This document shows positions 43,539 to 52,152 of a stretch of DNA of 64,000 bases, in pieces (positions within the stretch are counted from its first letter, which is position 1; each line of letters starts with the position of its first letter). The translations under genes and the position numbers were made by a program. Source of the DNA: Mycolicibacterium diernhoferi (lineage in GTDB: Bacteria; Actinomycetota; Actinomycetes; Mycobacteriales; Mycobacteriaceae); NCBI RefSeq assembly GCF_019456655.1, contig NZ_CP080332.1, forward strand, positions 4,774,001 through 4,838,000, given 5' to 3'. The notes beneath the pieces were generated by a model. The model searched no databases. It saw only the letters and a list, made by a program, of their open reading frames with translations, and was not told the origin of the DNA.

Positions 43539-43681
43539 CTGTCCACTCCTCATCCCGAGCCACGGCTCTGCGCCCGGCTCCGCTCCTAGCAAACTAGCGC
43601 AGTGGACATGAGTCCTCCACGGATACTGGTGCACCCGAGCTGTTTTCGTACGATCGGAGTACACCGGCGGGTCACTGGGCG

Positions 43682-44479
43682 TCAGCCCACGATCACCTGC
43701 AACAACGCGAATCGCAATCTGTCCCAGGTCACCTGCGGGTCGGCCCCTTTGAGCACCTCGATACTGAGCACGGGGATGCCTCGGTCACGTCCAGCGTATG
43801 AGCCCAACGAGCCAGGTGTCGGCGCGAATTCCGAGGAAGCCTTGACCTGGAAGCCACTGGTCGACGAGAACTGCTCTGCCAGACTCCGGGCCGGCCCATC
43901 GAAGTTGATGAACTGGTCTCCTGCCCATGCGTGAAACGCAATGACCACACTGGGTTCGATACGGTCGATGGTTTCGGCGACGGCCCGCGATTCGGGCTGA
44001 CTCAACGGGGTTTTCCCGTTGGCCGGATCTGTTCCATCGAAATTGGTGGCAGGGAAGTTTCGATTGACATCGATACCGTTAGCGTTGCCACGCGTGCCTG
44101 CGGCTCGACCGTCGGGGTTGGCATCCTCCAGAATCGTCAGTGCGACACGGTCTGCCAAACCTGCCGCCTCGAACGCCGCGGGCAACTGGTCTGTCGTGAA
44201 CTCACCTTCGGTCTCATCGCCGTGGATGCCCCCGATGAAGAGCACGGCGCGCGGACCATGTCCCACCGTGCGTGCACGTATCGGACGGCCCTGAACCGAT
44301 GTGCCCACCTGTTCCCAGTCCGAGCGGCCGACGACAATTGTCCGGCTCGGCGCTGCTGTCTCGGCGGCGTAGGGTGCGGCGGCCTGCGACGTCGTCGCTT
44401 GTATCGCCGAGCCCGCTGTCGAACCGCATCCGACGATGAGAGTTCCCGCGGTCAGCGTCGAAACCGCGATTTTCAGCAC
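43682..44479 (-). CDS. M14-family zinc carboxypeptidase lipoprotein, MpaA-like (murein tripeptide cleaving)
   Basis: 265 residues from GTG 44479, overlapping the kinase gene by 7 bases. Lipobox LIVGC (Cys18). Zinc ligands lie in GGIHGDE (HxxE) and the later His in IAFHAW. Substrate-site blocks NPDG and GIDVNRNFP and catalytic Glu in LSIEVL are present, so activity is expected. The pattern fits the MpaA subgroup, which cuts the gamma-D-Glu-diaminopimelate bond, but this copy is extracellular while E. coli MpaA is cytosolic. Translational coupling to a membrane kinase suggests they serve one function. Confidence 0.83.
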   Translation of the reverse strand: MLKIAVSTLTAGTLIVGCGSTAGSAIQATTSQAAAPYAAETAAPSRTIVVGRSDWEQVGTSVQGRPIRARTVGHGPRAVLFIGGIHGDETEGEFTTDQLPAAFEAAGLADRVALTILEDANPDGRAAGTRGNANGIDVNRNFPATNFDGTDPANGKTPLSQPESRAVAETIDRIEPSVVIAFHAWAGDQFINFDGPARSLAEQFSSTSGFQVKASSEFAPTPGSLGSYAGRDRGIPVLSIEVLKGADPQVTWDRLRFALLQVIVG

Positions 44480-46113
44480 GCTGAGATGCCTGCCGGGGAT
44501 GTATTCATGTACACCGAAGCCACGTAGGCGTTGTTGGCCAGCCGGTACCAGACACTGCTCGAACCGCGGCCATCACTGGAACGGACGTCACCAATCGTTT
44601 GGCACACTACCGTCACAGCGTTGCCGTCGTGTAAGTCGTTGGGCACCAGACGGTCTGCGGCCGTGTACGGCGCACTGCGCTGCTTGACACCACATGTGCC
44701 GCCCTCATCGCAGGTTCCCACGATCACCAACTGCCACGAGGACTGTTGCGACGGAAGCGGCGGCGGTAGGGGGGCAGGCGATGTCGACGTACGCGGATAA
44801 GACCAGGACTCATTGGGAACCGGCACGTGATCGGTGACGGCTTCCGTGGTGTATTGCGGAGTCGCCGTGGGTTTCTCAGTCGAGGCCGCTACTCCGACCA
44901 GGACTCCTACCCCGACCAGGACCCCGATGATCAGCACGCTCCACAACACCCATCGATTGCCCTTTCCGCCGGATGGGCCGCCTACCGCCGTATGCGCACT
45001 CACGGGGGTCGGCTGCTTCGGCGGAGGACGGTGCTGGCTGAGCGAGGGCATGACGGTCTGTTGGGGCCGCGGCTTACGCGCGCGCCGCGCTGCCTCGATA
45101 CCACACCAGGGGCACATGCCCGATTCCGCCGGAATCTGGTGTCCGCTGGGACAGTTCACCACCTGAATACGCGTGAGCGCTTGCCGCCACTCCTCTGCCG
45201 TCGGCCGTGCGCTCGGATTCCGGGCACCGTCAGTGAATGCGCGCCTGAACAGTGCCTGAATCTCGTTGGGCAGAAACTCGACCGACGGCGCAAAGGGATG
45301 TGTGTGCAGCGGGGATCCGGGACCACCGGCCCAGCTGCCCTTCCGCGCCAGCGTCAGCGCATCCGGTTGGTCGCCCGGGCCCGTCCACACTCCGCGCAGG
45401 AACGGATGATTGCCGGCCATGATCAGCAGGTGAATATGGATGGCCAGCGCGAACAGATCGGACGCCTCAGCCCGGGCAGTGTTTCGCAGGTCGACGTTCA
45501 CCAACTCGGGTGCCGTGAACTCAGGCCGACCGAGCGGCGAGAGATATTGTCGCCCAGATGAATCGGTGAACTGCATCGAGTCACAGTCGACCAGCGTGAC
45601 GCGCACGGTGTCAGCGACCAGAATGTTCCGTTCTTGAAAGTCCCCGATCACGGCTCCCGCGTGATGAACGACGTCGACTGCGAGACAGAGATTTGCGGCC
45701 GCTGTCACCAGATGGTTCCAGGTCGCTCCGGTTGTCCACTGAGGGGCGGACGGCAGCGGATTGGCACGATTTGACGGGTTGCTCAGCGAGTGGATCTCGA
45801 CCGCTTGAGAAGTCGAGATCCGAGGCATCAGAAAGCCCACGGGCGCACCGTCGCGGTAGACCATCTGCCGCGGCCAAGCCAACACGACGAATCCGTCACT
45901 CTGCACGGCGCCCTCCGGCGTCGTGTCGACCATCGCCGCGACCTTCGCCAGCTTTACATCCAGCCCGTCGAGGTCGGGATGAAACACCTTGACCACGACA
46001 TCCGGGCGGCCGGCCACGTCGTAGATCGTGCCCTCACCGGCCTTCGCCAGAACCGATCCCAGCTCGATCCATGAACCGCCAGCCGAGGACAGCAGGGACT
46101 GTGGAGAGCTCAC
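44473..46113 (-). CDS. Membrane kinase of the triad family with SH3-like extracellular domain (orphan copy C)
   Basis: 546 residues from GTG 46113 (AAAGG site); the frame opens at TTG 46131. Kinase blocks VVKVFH, GDFQERN and DCD. Zinc ribbon CPSGH...CPWC. One helix at about 385-408. After a Thr/Pro stalk, the last 75 residues (VKQRSAPYTAADRLVPNDLHDG; SSVWYRLANNAYVASVYMNT) form a bacterial SH3-like domain with extra Cys pairs. SH3b domains bind peptidoglycan peptides in other proteins. It is coupled to the MpaA-like peptidase gene, which strengthens the wall link. Confidence 0.86.
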   Translation of the reverse strand: MSSPQSLLSSAGGSWIELGSVLAKAGEGTIYDVAGRPDVVVKVFHPDLDGLDVKLAKVAAMVDTTPEGAVQSDGFVVLAWPRQMVYRDGAPVGFLMPRISTSQAVEIHSLSNPSNRANPLPSAPQWTTGATWNHLVTAAANLCLAVDVVHHAGAVIGDFQERNILVADTVRVTLVDCDSMQFTDSSGRQYLSPLGRPEFTAPELVNVDLRNTARAEASDLFALAIHIHLLIMAGNHPFLRGVWTGPGDQPDALTLARKGSWAGGPGSPLHTHPFAPSVEFLPNEIQALFRRAFTDGARNPSARPTAEEWRQALTRIQVVNCPSGHQIPAESGMCPWCGIEAARRARKPRPQQTVMPSLSQHRPPPKQPTPVSAHTAVGGPSGGKGNRWVLWSVLIIGVLVGVGVLVGVAASTEKPTATPQYTTEAVTDHVPVPNESWSYPRTSTSPAPLPPPLPSQQSSWQLVIVGTCDEGGTCGVKQRSAPYTAADRLVPNDLHDGNAVTVVCQTIGDVRSSDGRGSSSVWYRLANNAYVASVYMNTSPAGISAC

Positions 46114-46266
46114 CCACGGCGCCTTTCTCAAGTCGACGTCTCTTTGATGCGACGGATGAGGATCTTGCCATGTGCATCAGGGTCAGGTAGGCCACGCGCA
46201 GTCATCCGATCGGCGGACAGACGGCGCGCACGGCACAATCGGTTCGGCGCCGGACGCCGTGTGCGC

Positions 46267-47235
46267 CTAGCCGACTTGGCACTCTCCCGCATCGAGATCA
46301 CCGGCGTGCTCTTGGACCCACGTGGCGATACGGCTCAACGCCGTCGTGCCGTCACCGAACGCACCGGAGTTGGCCACAGCAGCGAGTGCAACGGCCACCC
46401 GGCCCGTCGGCGTCGGCACCACCCCGAACTGACGGACCAGGTACAGACCGTCTGTTCCCGGCCCCCATCCGCCCTTGAAATAGGTGCCGTCAATCGTGCC
46501 CAGCCCCCACTGCTGCCCAGAGGCAATCTGCCCCATCAGGTCCGTCACGGGGGCGGCTTGCGGATCGCAGGCTGTGCGCGCGAGGAATCGCGCCTGGTCG
46601 GCCAGAGACCAGTCCGTCTGGCCGAATATCGAGAACCCCGCCCGACGAAGCTCGCTGGGAACATCGGTTGCCGGATTGCCGGCCTCGGCTAGGACCTCCT
46701 CGATCTTGCCGGCAGCCGCATCACCGCCGCCGAGTTGCTCCCACATCGACTGAGCCGCAGCGTTGTCCGACACGGTGATCGCCGATTGCATCGCAGAACT
46801 GGAAGTTCCGGTCTCGCGCAGCAGTGCGAGGGCTAGCGGCACCTTGATGGTCGACCAGGCCGGTCCGCTGGACCAGTCGCCGAGGAGTGTGACCCGATCT
46901 GGTTGGCCCAAAGGTGCATAGGCGAAGCCGATCTGGGCGTCCAAACCCGAGCTGAGTTCCTGGAACGATGCAGCCAAATCGTCGCCGATGGGCGATGCAG
47001 CCGGATCTGGCTGCGGCGTCGGTACGACCGGTAATTCCGGGGATGGCGGGGCGACCGGCACCAGTGGGGACCCCGGAGCGGCAACCGCCGGGCTGCTCGC
47101 CTCTTCCGAACCCAGGCCGTACAAGGCGAAGGCGCCAACGACGGCCACCGAGGCCAGGACTACAGCGACCTTCACGCGCGCATTGGGTTCGTATGGAAGG
47201 CGATGGCGGGCATACGGATCCTCTCGGGTATGCAT
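46267..47235 (-). CDS. Membrane-anchored beta-lactamase-fold serine hydrolase
   Basis: 322 residues from ATG 47235 (AGGA upstream). One N-terminal helix (about 22-42) acts as anchor or uncleaved signal. After a Pro-rich stalk, the domain (about 90-322) has WSTIK (SxxK), VSDNAA (SDN) and YFKGGWG (in place of KTG), the order of class A beta-lactamases and related DD-peptidases. I cannot identify a convincing Glu166 (class A omega loop), so drug hydrolysis is doubtful and a peptidase or binding role is possible. It lies 150 nt upstream of the orphan kinase on the same strand. Confidence 0.78.
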   Translation of the reverse strand: MHTREDPYARHRLPYEPNARVKVAVVLASVAVVGAFALYGLGSEEASSPAVAAPGSPLVPVAPPSPELPVVPTPQPDPAASPIGDDLAASFQELSSGLDAQIGFAYAPLGQPDRVTLLGDWSSGPAWSTIKVPLALALLRETGTSSSAMQSAITVSDNAAAQSMWEQLGGGDAAAGKIEEVLAEAGNPATDVPSELRRAGFSIFGQTDWSLADQARFLARTACDPQAAPVTDLMGQIASGQQWGLGTIDGTYFKGGWGPGTDGLYLVRQFGVVPTPTGRVAVALAAVANSGAFGDGTTALSRIATWVQEHAGDLDAGECQVG

Positions 47236-47531
47236 GTGGTGATAGTCCTGTCGCTCAGATGACCACTTCCGCAGGGCCGTCGGCATCGGACCTCCGGCCC
47301 TGCGCGACCGAAGCCCACGGCTGCTCCCGCACGGGCGCTGTCGAGCGGATACTCGCCCCAGTCGGCGGGCTCCTCGAAGCGGGACACTCGATAGCTCCTC
47401 TAGACCCCAGGCGATGATGCCGGCCCGAACCGATGAGACGGCAGATCTATGAGATCAGGTTCGAGATTGATTGGCTGTCGTCCCAATGACCGACACGCGG
47501 CCGGCGCCGCGCTGTCCGGGATAGCAGATGA
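47236..47531 (-). other. Intergenic stretch at the right end of the accessory block
   Basis: About 300 bases upstream of the beta-lactamase-fold gene. A small minus-strand frame (47172-47387) begins SRFEEPADWGEYPLD but runs into the next gene and has no homology. Nothing else is seen. Confidence 0.35.
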
Positions 47532-47566
47532 GGAACGGGGCGGACCCTTGCGATCCACCCCGTTCC
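47532..47566 (-). terminator. Hairpin after the DUF975-like gene
   Basis: A 13-pair stem (GGAACGGGG plus GGA) closes on a 9-base loop. On the minus-strand RNA the single odd pair is a U-G wobble, while on the plus strand it is a C-A mismatch, so it suits leftward transcription from the gene ending at 47590. There is no clear U tract. Confidence 0.65.
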
Positions 47567-47589
47567 TGTTGCATTGCCAATCGATGCGC

Positions 47590-48600
47590 CTACGGCGTCA
47601 TGGGCGCGACCTCTGCTCCGGTCAGGCGCCGGTAGGCGTAGACGGTGATCAGCGAGATCAGCGGGTACGCGACCAGCAGGCCGACGAAACACGCCAGCAC
47701 ACCGAGAATCCCGATACCGATGGTGGTCAGCCAGGTCAACGCCATCGCTCCGAAGTTGGCCTTGCCGATCTCGAAGCTGGTCTTGACGCCGTCGATACCG
47801 GAGGTGTTGCGGTCCAGCACGATGACCGTGGTGAACAGCAGCATGATCGTCGCGATGATGCCCGGCACGATGCACAGCAGGACGCCGATGAAGACGATGA
47901 TGCCGGACACGACGGAGGCGATCACCACATTGCCGACGTTGCGCGGTTTGAAGAACGAGCCGATCTCCACGGGCTGCCCGTTGGCGATGTCGAGCATGCC
48001 GCCGATGTAGGCGGACTGCACCACGGCCGCCACCACCAGCATCACCGCGCTACCGAGCAGCGAGACGATGACGCCGCCGGTGCCCATCGAGAAGCTCGCG
48101 GAGTAGTCGTCGACCGACGTCGTGGTGAACTGGCCGGAGATGAGCTGGATGATGCCCTGCACGACGGCGTAGACCAGGCCGAACACGATCGTCGGGACGA
48201 GGATCGCCGCGACGTTCTTGCTGAACTTGTTCCACGCCCAGGAGACGGCCTCCCCGACGCTGTAGGCCGGCGCACCGAATCCGGGGGCACCGGGGTATCC
48301 GGCCGGCGGGTAGCCGCCCTGCCCCGGGTAGCCGCCCTGCCCCGGGTAGCCCCCGGGCGGGGGTGGCGGCGGGTACCCACCCTGCGGCGGCGGCGGGTAG
48401 CCCCCGGGCGGCGGTGGCGGCGGGTAGCCACCCTGCGGCGGCGGCGGGTAGTTGCCCGGCGGCGGGTATCCACCCTGCGGCGGCGGGTAGCTCCCGGGCG
48501 GCGGGTAGCCGCCCTGCGGTGGCGGCGGGTAGCCGCCGGGGGGCGGGACGTTCTCCGGGGGCGGCGGGTATCCGCCGGGCGGGGGTGGTGGTTGAGTCAT
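47590..48600 (-). CDS. Proline-rich DUF975-like membrane protein, neighbour of Pra
   Basis: 336 residues from ATG 48600 (GAAGGTGAC before it). Residues 1-115 consist of repeated GYPPPPQGG/GGYPPPG units. The membrane part (about 125-336) has five or six helices and a LDRNTSGIDGVKTSFEIGK segment typical of DUF975-type proteins, whose role is unknown. It lies 104 nt downstream of pra. It has no counterpart between pra and metB in M. tuberculosis, and could be either the first accessory gene or an addition to the core. Confidence 0.78.
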   Translation of the reverse strand: MTQPPPPPGGYPPPPENVPPPGGYPPPPQGGYPPPGSYPPPQGGYPPPGNYPPPPQGGYPPPPPPGGYPPPPQGGYPPPPPPGGYPGQGGYPGQGGYPPAGYPGAPGFGAPAYSVGEAVSWAWNKFSKNVAAILVPTIVFGLVYAVVQGIIQLISGQFTTTSVDDYSASFSMGTGGVIVSLLGSAVMLVVAAVVQSAYIGGMLDIANGQPVEIGSFFKPRNVGNVVIASVVSGIIVFIGVLLCIVPGIIATIMLLFTTVIVLDRNTSGIDGVKTSFEIGKANFGAMALTWLTTIGIGILGVLACFVGLLVAYPLISLITVYAYRRLTGAEVAPMTP

Positions 48601-48704
48601 GTCACCTTCTCGTGAGTGAAACGCTGACGGGAAACACCGGTCTGCAATTGTGAATCCACGAACCGGCATTTCGGATGTACCGATGACGCCGCGATGAGCT
48701 TATG

Positions 48705-49328
48705 TCACAACGGCAGACAGACGGTCTTCATTATCTTGTCGGCCAGTGTCTGACGTTTGGCATCCCAGAGCGGGAACAGGAAGCCGATGTAGCAGATGAT
48801 CGCATCCACCACGTGCGCCAACTGCCGCACGATGGACGGGCCGAAACCGATTGGCTGACCGGTATTCTCGCTGACAACCTTGAATTTGAGGATGCCCTTG
48901 CCGATGCTCGACCCGGTGGTGCCCTGCCGGTAGCCGTAATTCCAGATCAGATAGACCAGCGCAAGGATCCAGGTGACGGTGAACGACACCTGCCCCAACG
49001 TGGACGCCCCGGTGGCGCAGAACTCGCCGAGTTCGTATTCCGAGGAGTCGGTGATGCACACGGTTTCCCGAGTGCCGATGAGCAGGCCGTAGCCGATCGC
49101 TTCCAGGATCGCAACCGGGAGGATGTCGATGATCCAGGCCAGCACGCGGGTCAGCCACGGCGTGTAGGCCTCTTTCGGCAGTCCGGCACCGTAACCGCCC
49201 GACGATGGTGGTGGCGGCGGAAATCCGCTCTGCGGCGGGGGCGGATACCCCCCGGGCGGTGGGGGCGGAACATTTCCAGGCGGAGGCGGCGGGTAATTCC
49301 CCGGAGGTGGGGGCGGTTGCTCTGTCAT
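48705..49328 (-). CDS. pra: Proline-rich antigen homologue, RDD-type membrane protein
   Basis: 207 residues. A Pro-rich N-terminus (MTEQPPPPPGNYPPPP) is followed by an RDD domain that matches M. tuberculosis Rv1078 closely: YTPWLTRVLAWIID, WNYGYRQGTTGSSIGK, FPLWDAKRQTLADK. Membrane location; function unknown. It marks the right-hand conserved boundary: pra-cbs-lipU order is as in M. tuberculosis, while metB is 47 kb away instead of adjacent. Confidence 0.92.
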   Translation of the reverse strand: MTEQPPPPPGNYPPPPPGNVPPPPPGGYPPPPQSGFPPPPPSSGGYGAGLPKEAYTPWLTRVLAWIIDILPVAILEAIGYGLLIGTRETVCITDSSEYELGEFCATGASTLGQVSFTVTWILALVYLIWNYGYRQGTTGSSIGKGILKFKVVSENTGQPIGFGPSIVRQLAHVVDAIICYIGFLFPLWDAKRQTLADKIMKTVCLPL

Positions 49329-49484
49329 GTGCGCGCCTTCCAGGTGAGGAATTTTGCTGACTCTGCGGCGTGTAACCCTACCTGAGACCGTGCTCAGATT
49401 GGCGCCGCTGAGCCAACTTCATCTACCCGATACGGCGCAGGTCAGCCGCTTATTTGCCGACGCAACCAGCGCGTTTCGCCACCC

Positions 49485-50879
49485 CTAGTGATGCACTCGC
49501 CCCTCGGACAGCGATCCCAACAGGTCGTGGCGGGTCAGCACGCCGATCGGCTTGCCTTCCTCGACGACCATGACAGCATCGCAGTCCCGCAAGGTTTTTG
49601 CCGCGGTCCCGAGCAGTTCACCGGACCCGATCAGCGGCAGCGGAGCGCTCATGTGCAGCGCGACCGCGTCGGCGAGCTTTGCTCGTCCTTCGAAAACTGC
49701 TGACAGCAACTCCCTTTCGGACACGCTGCCGGCGACCTCGCCCGCCATCACCGGGGGCTCCGCGCCGACCACCGGCATCTGCGACACCCCGTACTCGCGA
49801 AGGATGTTGATGGCGTCACGCACGGTTTCGGACGGATGCGTGTGCACCAGGTCCGGCAGCGCACCGGACTTGCGGCGCAACACCTCTCCCACCGTGACAT
49901 CCTCGATGGACCCGTCGAGCCGGCTGCGCAGGAAGCCGTAGGACGACATCCAGGCATCGTTGAAAACCTTTGACAGGTAGCCCCGCCCGCCGTCGGGCAG
50001 CAGCACGACGATCACCGCATCGGGCCCGGCCTGCTCGGCCACCTTCAGCGCGGCCACCACGGCCATCCCGCACGATCCGCCGACCAGCAGCGCTTCTTCG
50101 CGGGCCAGCCGCCGGGTCATCTCGAACGAATCCGCGTCGGAGACCGCGATGATCTCGTCCGGGACGGTGGGATCGTATGCGCTGGGCCAGAAATCCTCAC
50201 CGACACCCTCGACCAGGTACGGCCGCCCGGTGCCGCCGGAGTACACCGAACCCTCCGGGTCGGCGCCGATGATCTTCACCCGCCCGCCGGAGACCTCCTT
50301 GAGGTAGCGGCCGGTGCCGGTGATGGTGCCGCCGGTGCCTACCCCCGCCACGAAATGGGTGATCTTGCCGTCGGTGTCGGCCCAGATCTCGGGGCCGGTC
50401 GTCTCGTAGTGGCTTTCCGGCCCCATCGGGTTCGAGTACTGATCGGGCTTCCACGCGCCCTCGATCTCCTCGACCAGTCGGTTGGACACGCTGTAGTAGC
50501 TGTCCGGGTGATCCGGCGGGACCGCCGTCGGGCACACCACCACATCGGCGCCGTAGGCCCGCAACACGTTCTGCTTGTCCTCGCTGACCTTGTCCGGGCA
50601 GACGAACACGCAGTGGTAACCACGCTGCTGGGCAACCAGCGCCAGCCCGACGCCGGTGTTGCCGGAGGTGGGTTCGACGATGGTGCCACCCGGTTTGAGC
50701 TCGCCGGACGCCTCCGCGGCGTCGATCATCTTGACCGCGATGCGGTCCTTGGAGCTGCCACCCGGGTTGAGGTACTCGATCTTCGCCGCGACCAGGCCCG
50801 ACCCCGGTGGAACCACCGAATTGAGCTGGACGAGCGGAGTGTTGCCGATGAGCTCGCTGATGTGCCGGGCGATACGCAT
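49485..50879 (-). CDS. cbs: cystathionine beta-synthase
   Basis: 464 residues, orthologue of Rv1077. The PLP domain (1-320) has Lys44 in GSSKDRIA and the phosphate loop TSGNTG, with GTGGTITG further on. Two CBS domains (about 335-464) follow. It condenses serine and homocysteine to cystathionine, and with MetB gives transsulfuration to cysteine. It starts 29 nt downstream of the lipU stop on the same strand. Confidence 0.95.
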   Translation of the reverse strand: MRIARHISELIGNTPLVQLNSVVPPGSGLVAAKIEYLNPGGSSKDRIAVKMIDAAEASGELKPGGTIVEPTSGNTGVGLALVAQQRGYHCVFVCPDKVSEDKQNVLRAYGADVVVCPTAVPPDHPDSYYSVSNRLVEEIEGAWKPDQYSNPMGPESHYETTGPEIWADTDGKITHFVAGVGTGGTITGTGRYLKEVSGGRVKIIGADPEGSVYSGGTGRPYLVEGVGEDFWPSAYDPTVPDEIIAVSDADSFEMTRRLAREEALLVGGSCGMAVVAALKVAEQAGPDAVIVVLLPDGGRGYLSKVFNDAWMSSYGFLRSRLDGSIEDVTVGEVLRRKSGALPDLVHTHPSETVRDAINILREYGVSQMPVVGAEPPVMAGEVAGSVSERELLSAVFEGRAKLADAVALHMSAPLPLIGSGELLGTAAKTLRDCDAVMVVEEGKPIGVLTRHDLLGSLSEGRVHH

Positions 50880-50908
50880 GCCTCTATGGTCTCAGGCCGC
50901 CCGGCGAC

Positions 50909-51955
50909 TCACCAGGTGGCCTCGCGAATGTAGTCACCGATCTGCCGCAGGGAGCGGGTCGCCTCGCCGACGATCGGCGAGCACAGCTGGAACACATGCA
51001 TCTGACCGGGCCAGATGCGCACCTCGACAGGGACCCCGGCCTCGGCCAGCATCCGCGCCGCCTTTCGCGCGTCGTTGAGCAGAACTTCCGAGCCCGACAC
51101 GTGGATGAGCGTGCGCGGCAGGCCCGGCTCGATGTGGTCGAGCGGTTCGTAGATCTCCTCGCCCTGCCGATCGGCGGCCGCGCCGATGATCTCCACCAGC
51201 GCCTCGAACGCCTTCCCCGGGAACATCGCGTCGGTCCGGGCGTTGGGGTGGTGGGCGCGGCTCCTGTTGTCGATCTCGAACAGTGGGGACATCGTGACGA
51301 CCGCGGCGGGCAACTCCTCGTCGAGACCCTCGGCCTGCAGCCGCTGGGCCAGCGCCAGGGCCAGGTATCCACCGGCCGAGTCGCCCGCGAGCACGATCCG
51401 CTCGGGCGCGTAACCGGCCAACCGCAGCCACTTGTAGGCGTCATAGCAGTCGTCGAGCGCCACCCCGATCGAATGCTTGGGGATCATCCGGTAGTTCACG
51501 ACGAACACCGGGCTGTCGGCGAACCTCGACAGCTCCGTCGTCAGACGGCCGTGGGTGTTGACCCCGCAGGTCAGGAACGCTCCGCCGTGCAGGTAGAGGA
51601 TGATGCTGCGCTTGCCGTCGGCGGGCAGCACGCCGGCCGCGCGCACCAGTTGCGCCGTGCAGTGCGGCAACGCGATGGTGGCCCGCACCGTGCCCGGGGC
51701 CGGGCGCAGCACGCGAGCGGCGAAATCCAGCATGCCGAACGGCCACGGCAGCTTGGGAACGTGGCTGCCGATGGCCAGGGTGGGCTTGATCGTCATCATC
51801 GCGACTAACCCCGCCAGGCGGCCCGCGATGCCGGCGCCGTCCTCGACGATCTCTGACGGCCGCCGGTCCCCGACCGGGAAAAGTCGAGGTTGACGGGCTT
51901 GAGCTGGGCTTATTGCCGCGCGCGCAGTACCAGAGACCTTGCTTGGTGCCGTCAT
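50909..51955 (-). CDS. lipU: HSL-family esterase/lipase
   Basis: 348 residues from ATG 51955 (AGGAAG upstream). Oxyanion motif YLHGGAF, nucleophile GDSAGG (Ser about 195), and the C-terminal His in GQMHVFQ. This matches Rv1076 LipU in position and motif. It hydrolyses short-chain esters; physiological substrate unknown. No signal peptide. Divergent from the GDSL esterase gene. Confidence 0.9.
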   Translation of the reverse strand: MTAPSKVSGTARAAISPAQARQPRLFPVGDRRPSEIVEDGAGIAGRLAGLVAMMTIKPTLAIGSHVPKLPWPFGMLDFAARVLRPAPGTVRATIALPHCTAQLVRAAGVLPADGKRSIILYLHGGAFLTCGVNTHGRLTTELSRFADSPVFVVNYRMIPKHSIGVALDDCYDAYKWLRLAGYAPERIVLAGDSAGGYLALALAQRLQAEGLDEELPAAVVTMSPLFEIDNRSRAHHPNARTDAMFPGKAFEALVEIIGAAADRQGEEIYEPLDHIEPGLPRTLIHVSGSEVLLNDARKAARMLAEAGVPVEVRIWPGQMHVFQLCSPIVGEATRSLRQIGDYIREATW

Positions 51956-52152
51956 CGCCACCACTTCCTACGCCGTTGAGATACCTGTTGTCGGTATTTA
52001 CTTAGCCGCCCGGGGTAATTTAGCTTGCCGCACCGCTAACAGGTTCAACAATCAAGGAATCTGTTTTGCTACCGCCTTCGGTACCCCAATGTGACCTGCG
52101 CTAACCCATCGGGGGCGCCGACAATCTGGCCAACGTCTCTAACATCGACGGT

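Noticed and set aside
46267..47235. Calling the serine hydrolase a resistance beta-lactamase
   Set aside because: SxxK and SDN are present but KTG is KGG and no clear Glu166 is visible, so hydrolysis of drugs is not supported.
48300..48590. Repeats in the proline-rich gene as a CRISPR-like array
   Set aside because: Units are in-frame Gly-Tyr-Pro codon repeats of the protein with no spacer structure.
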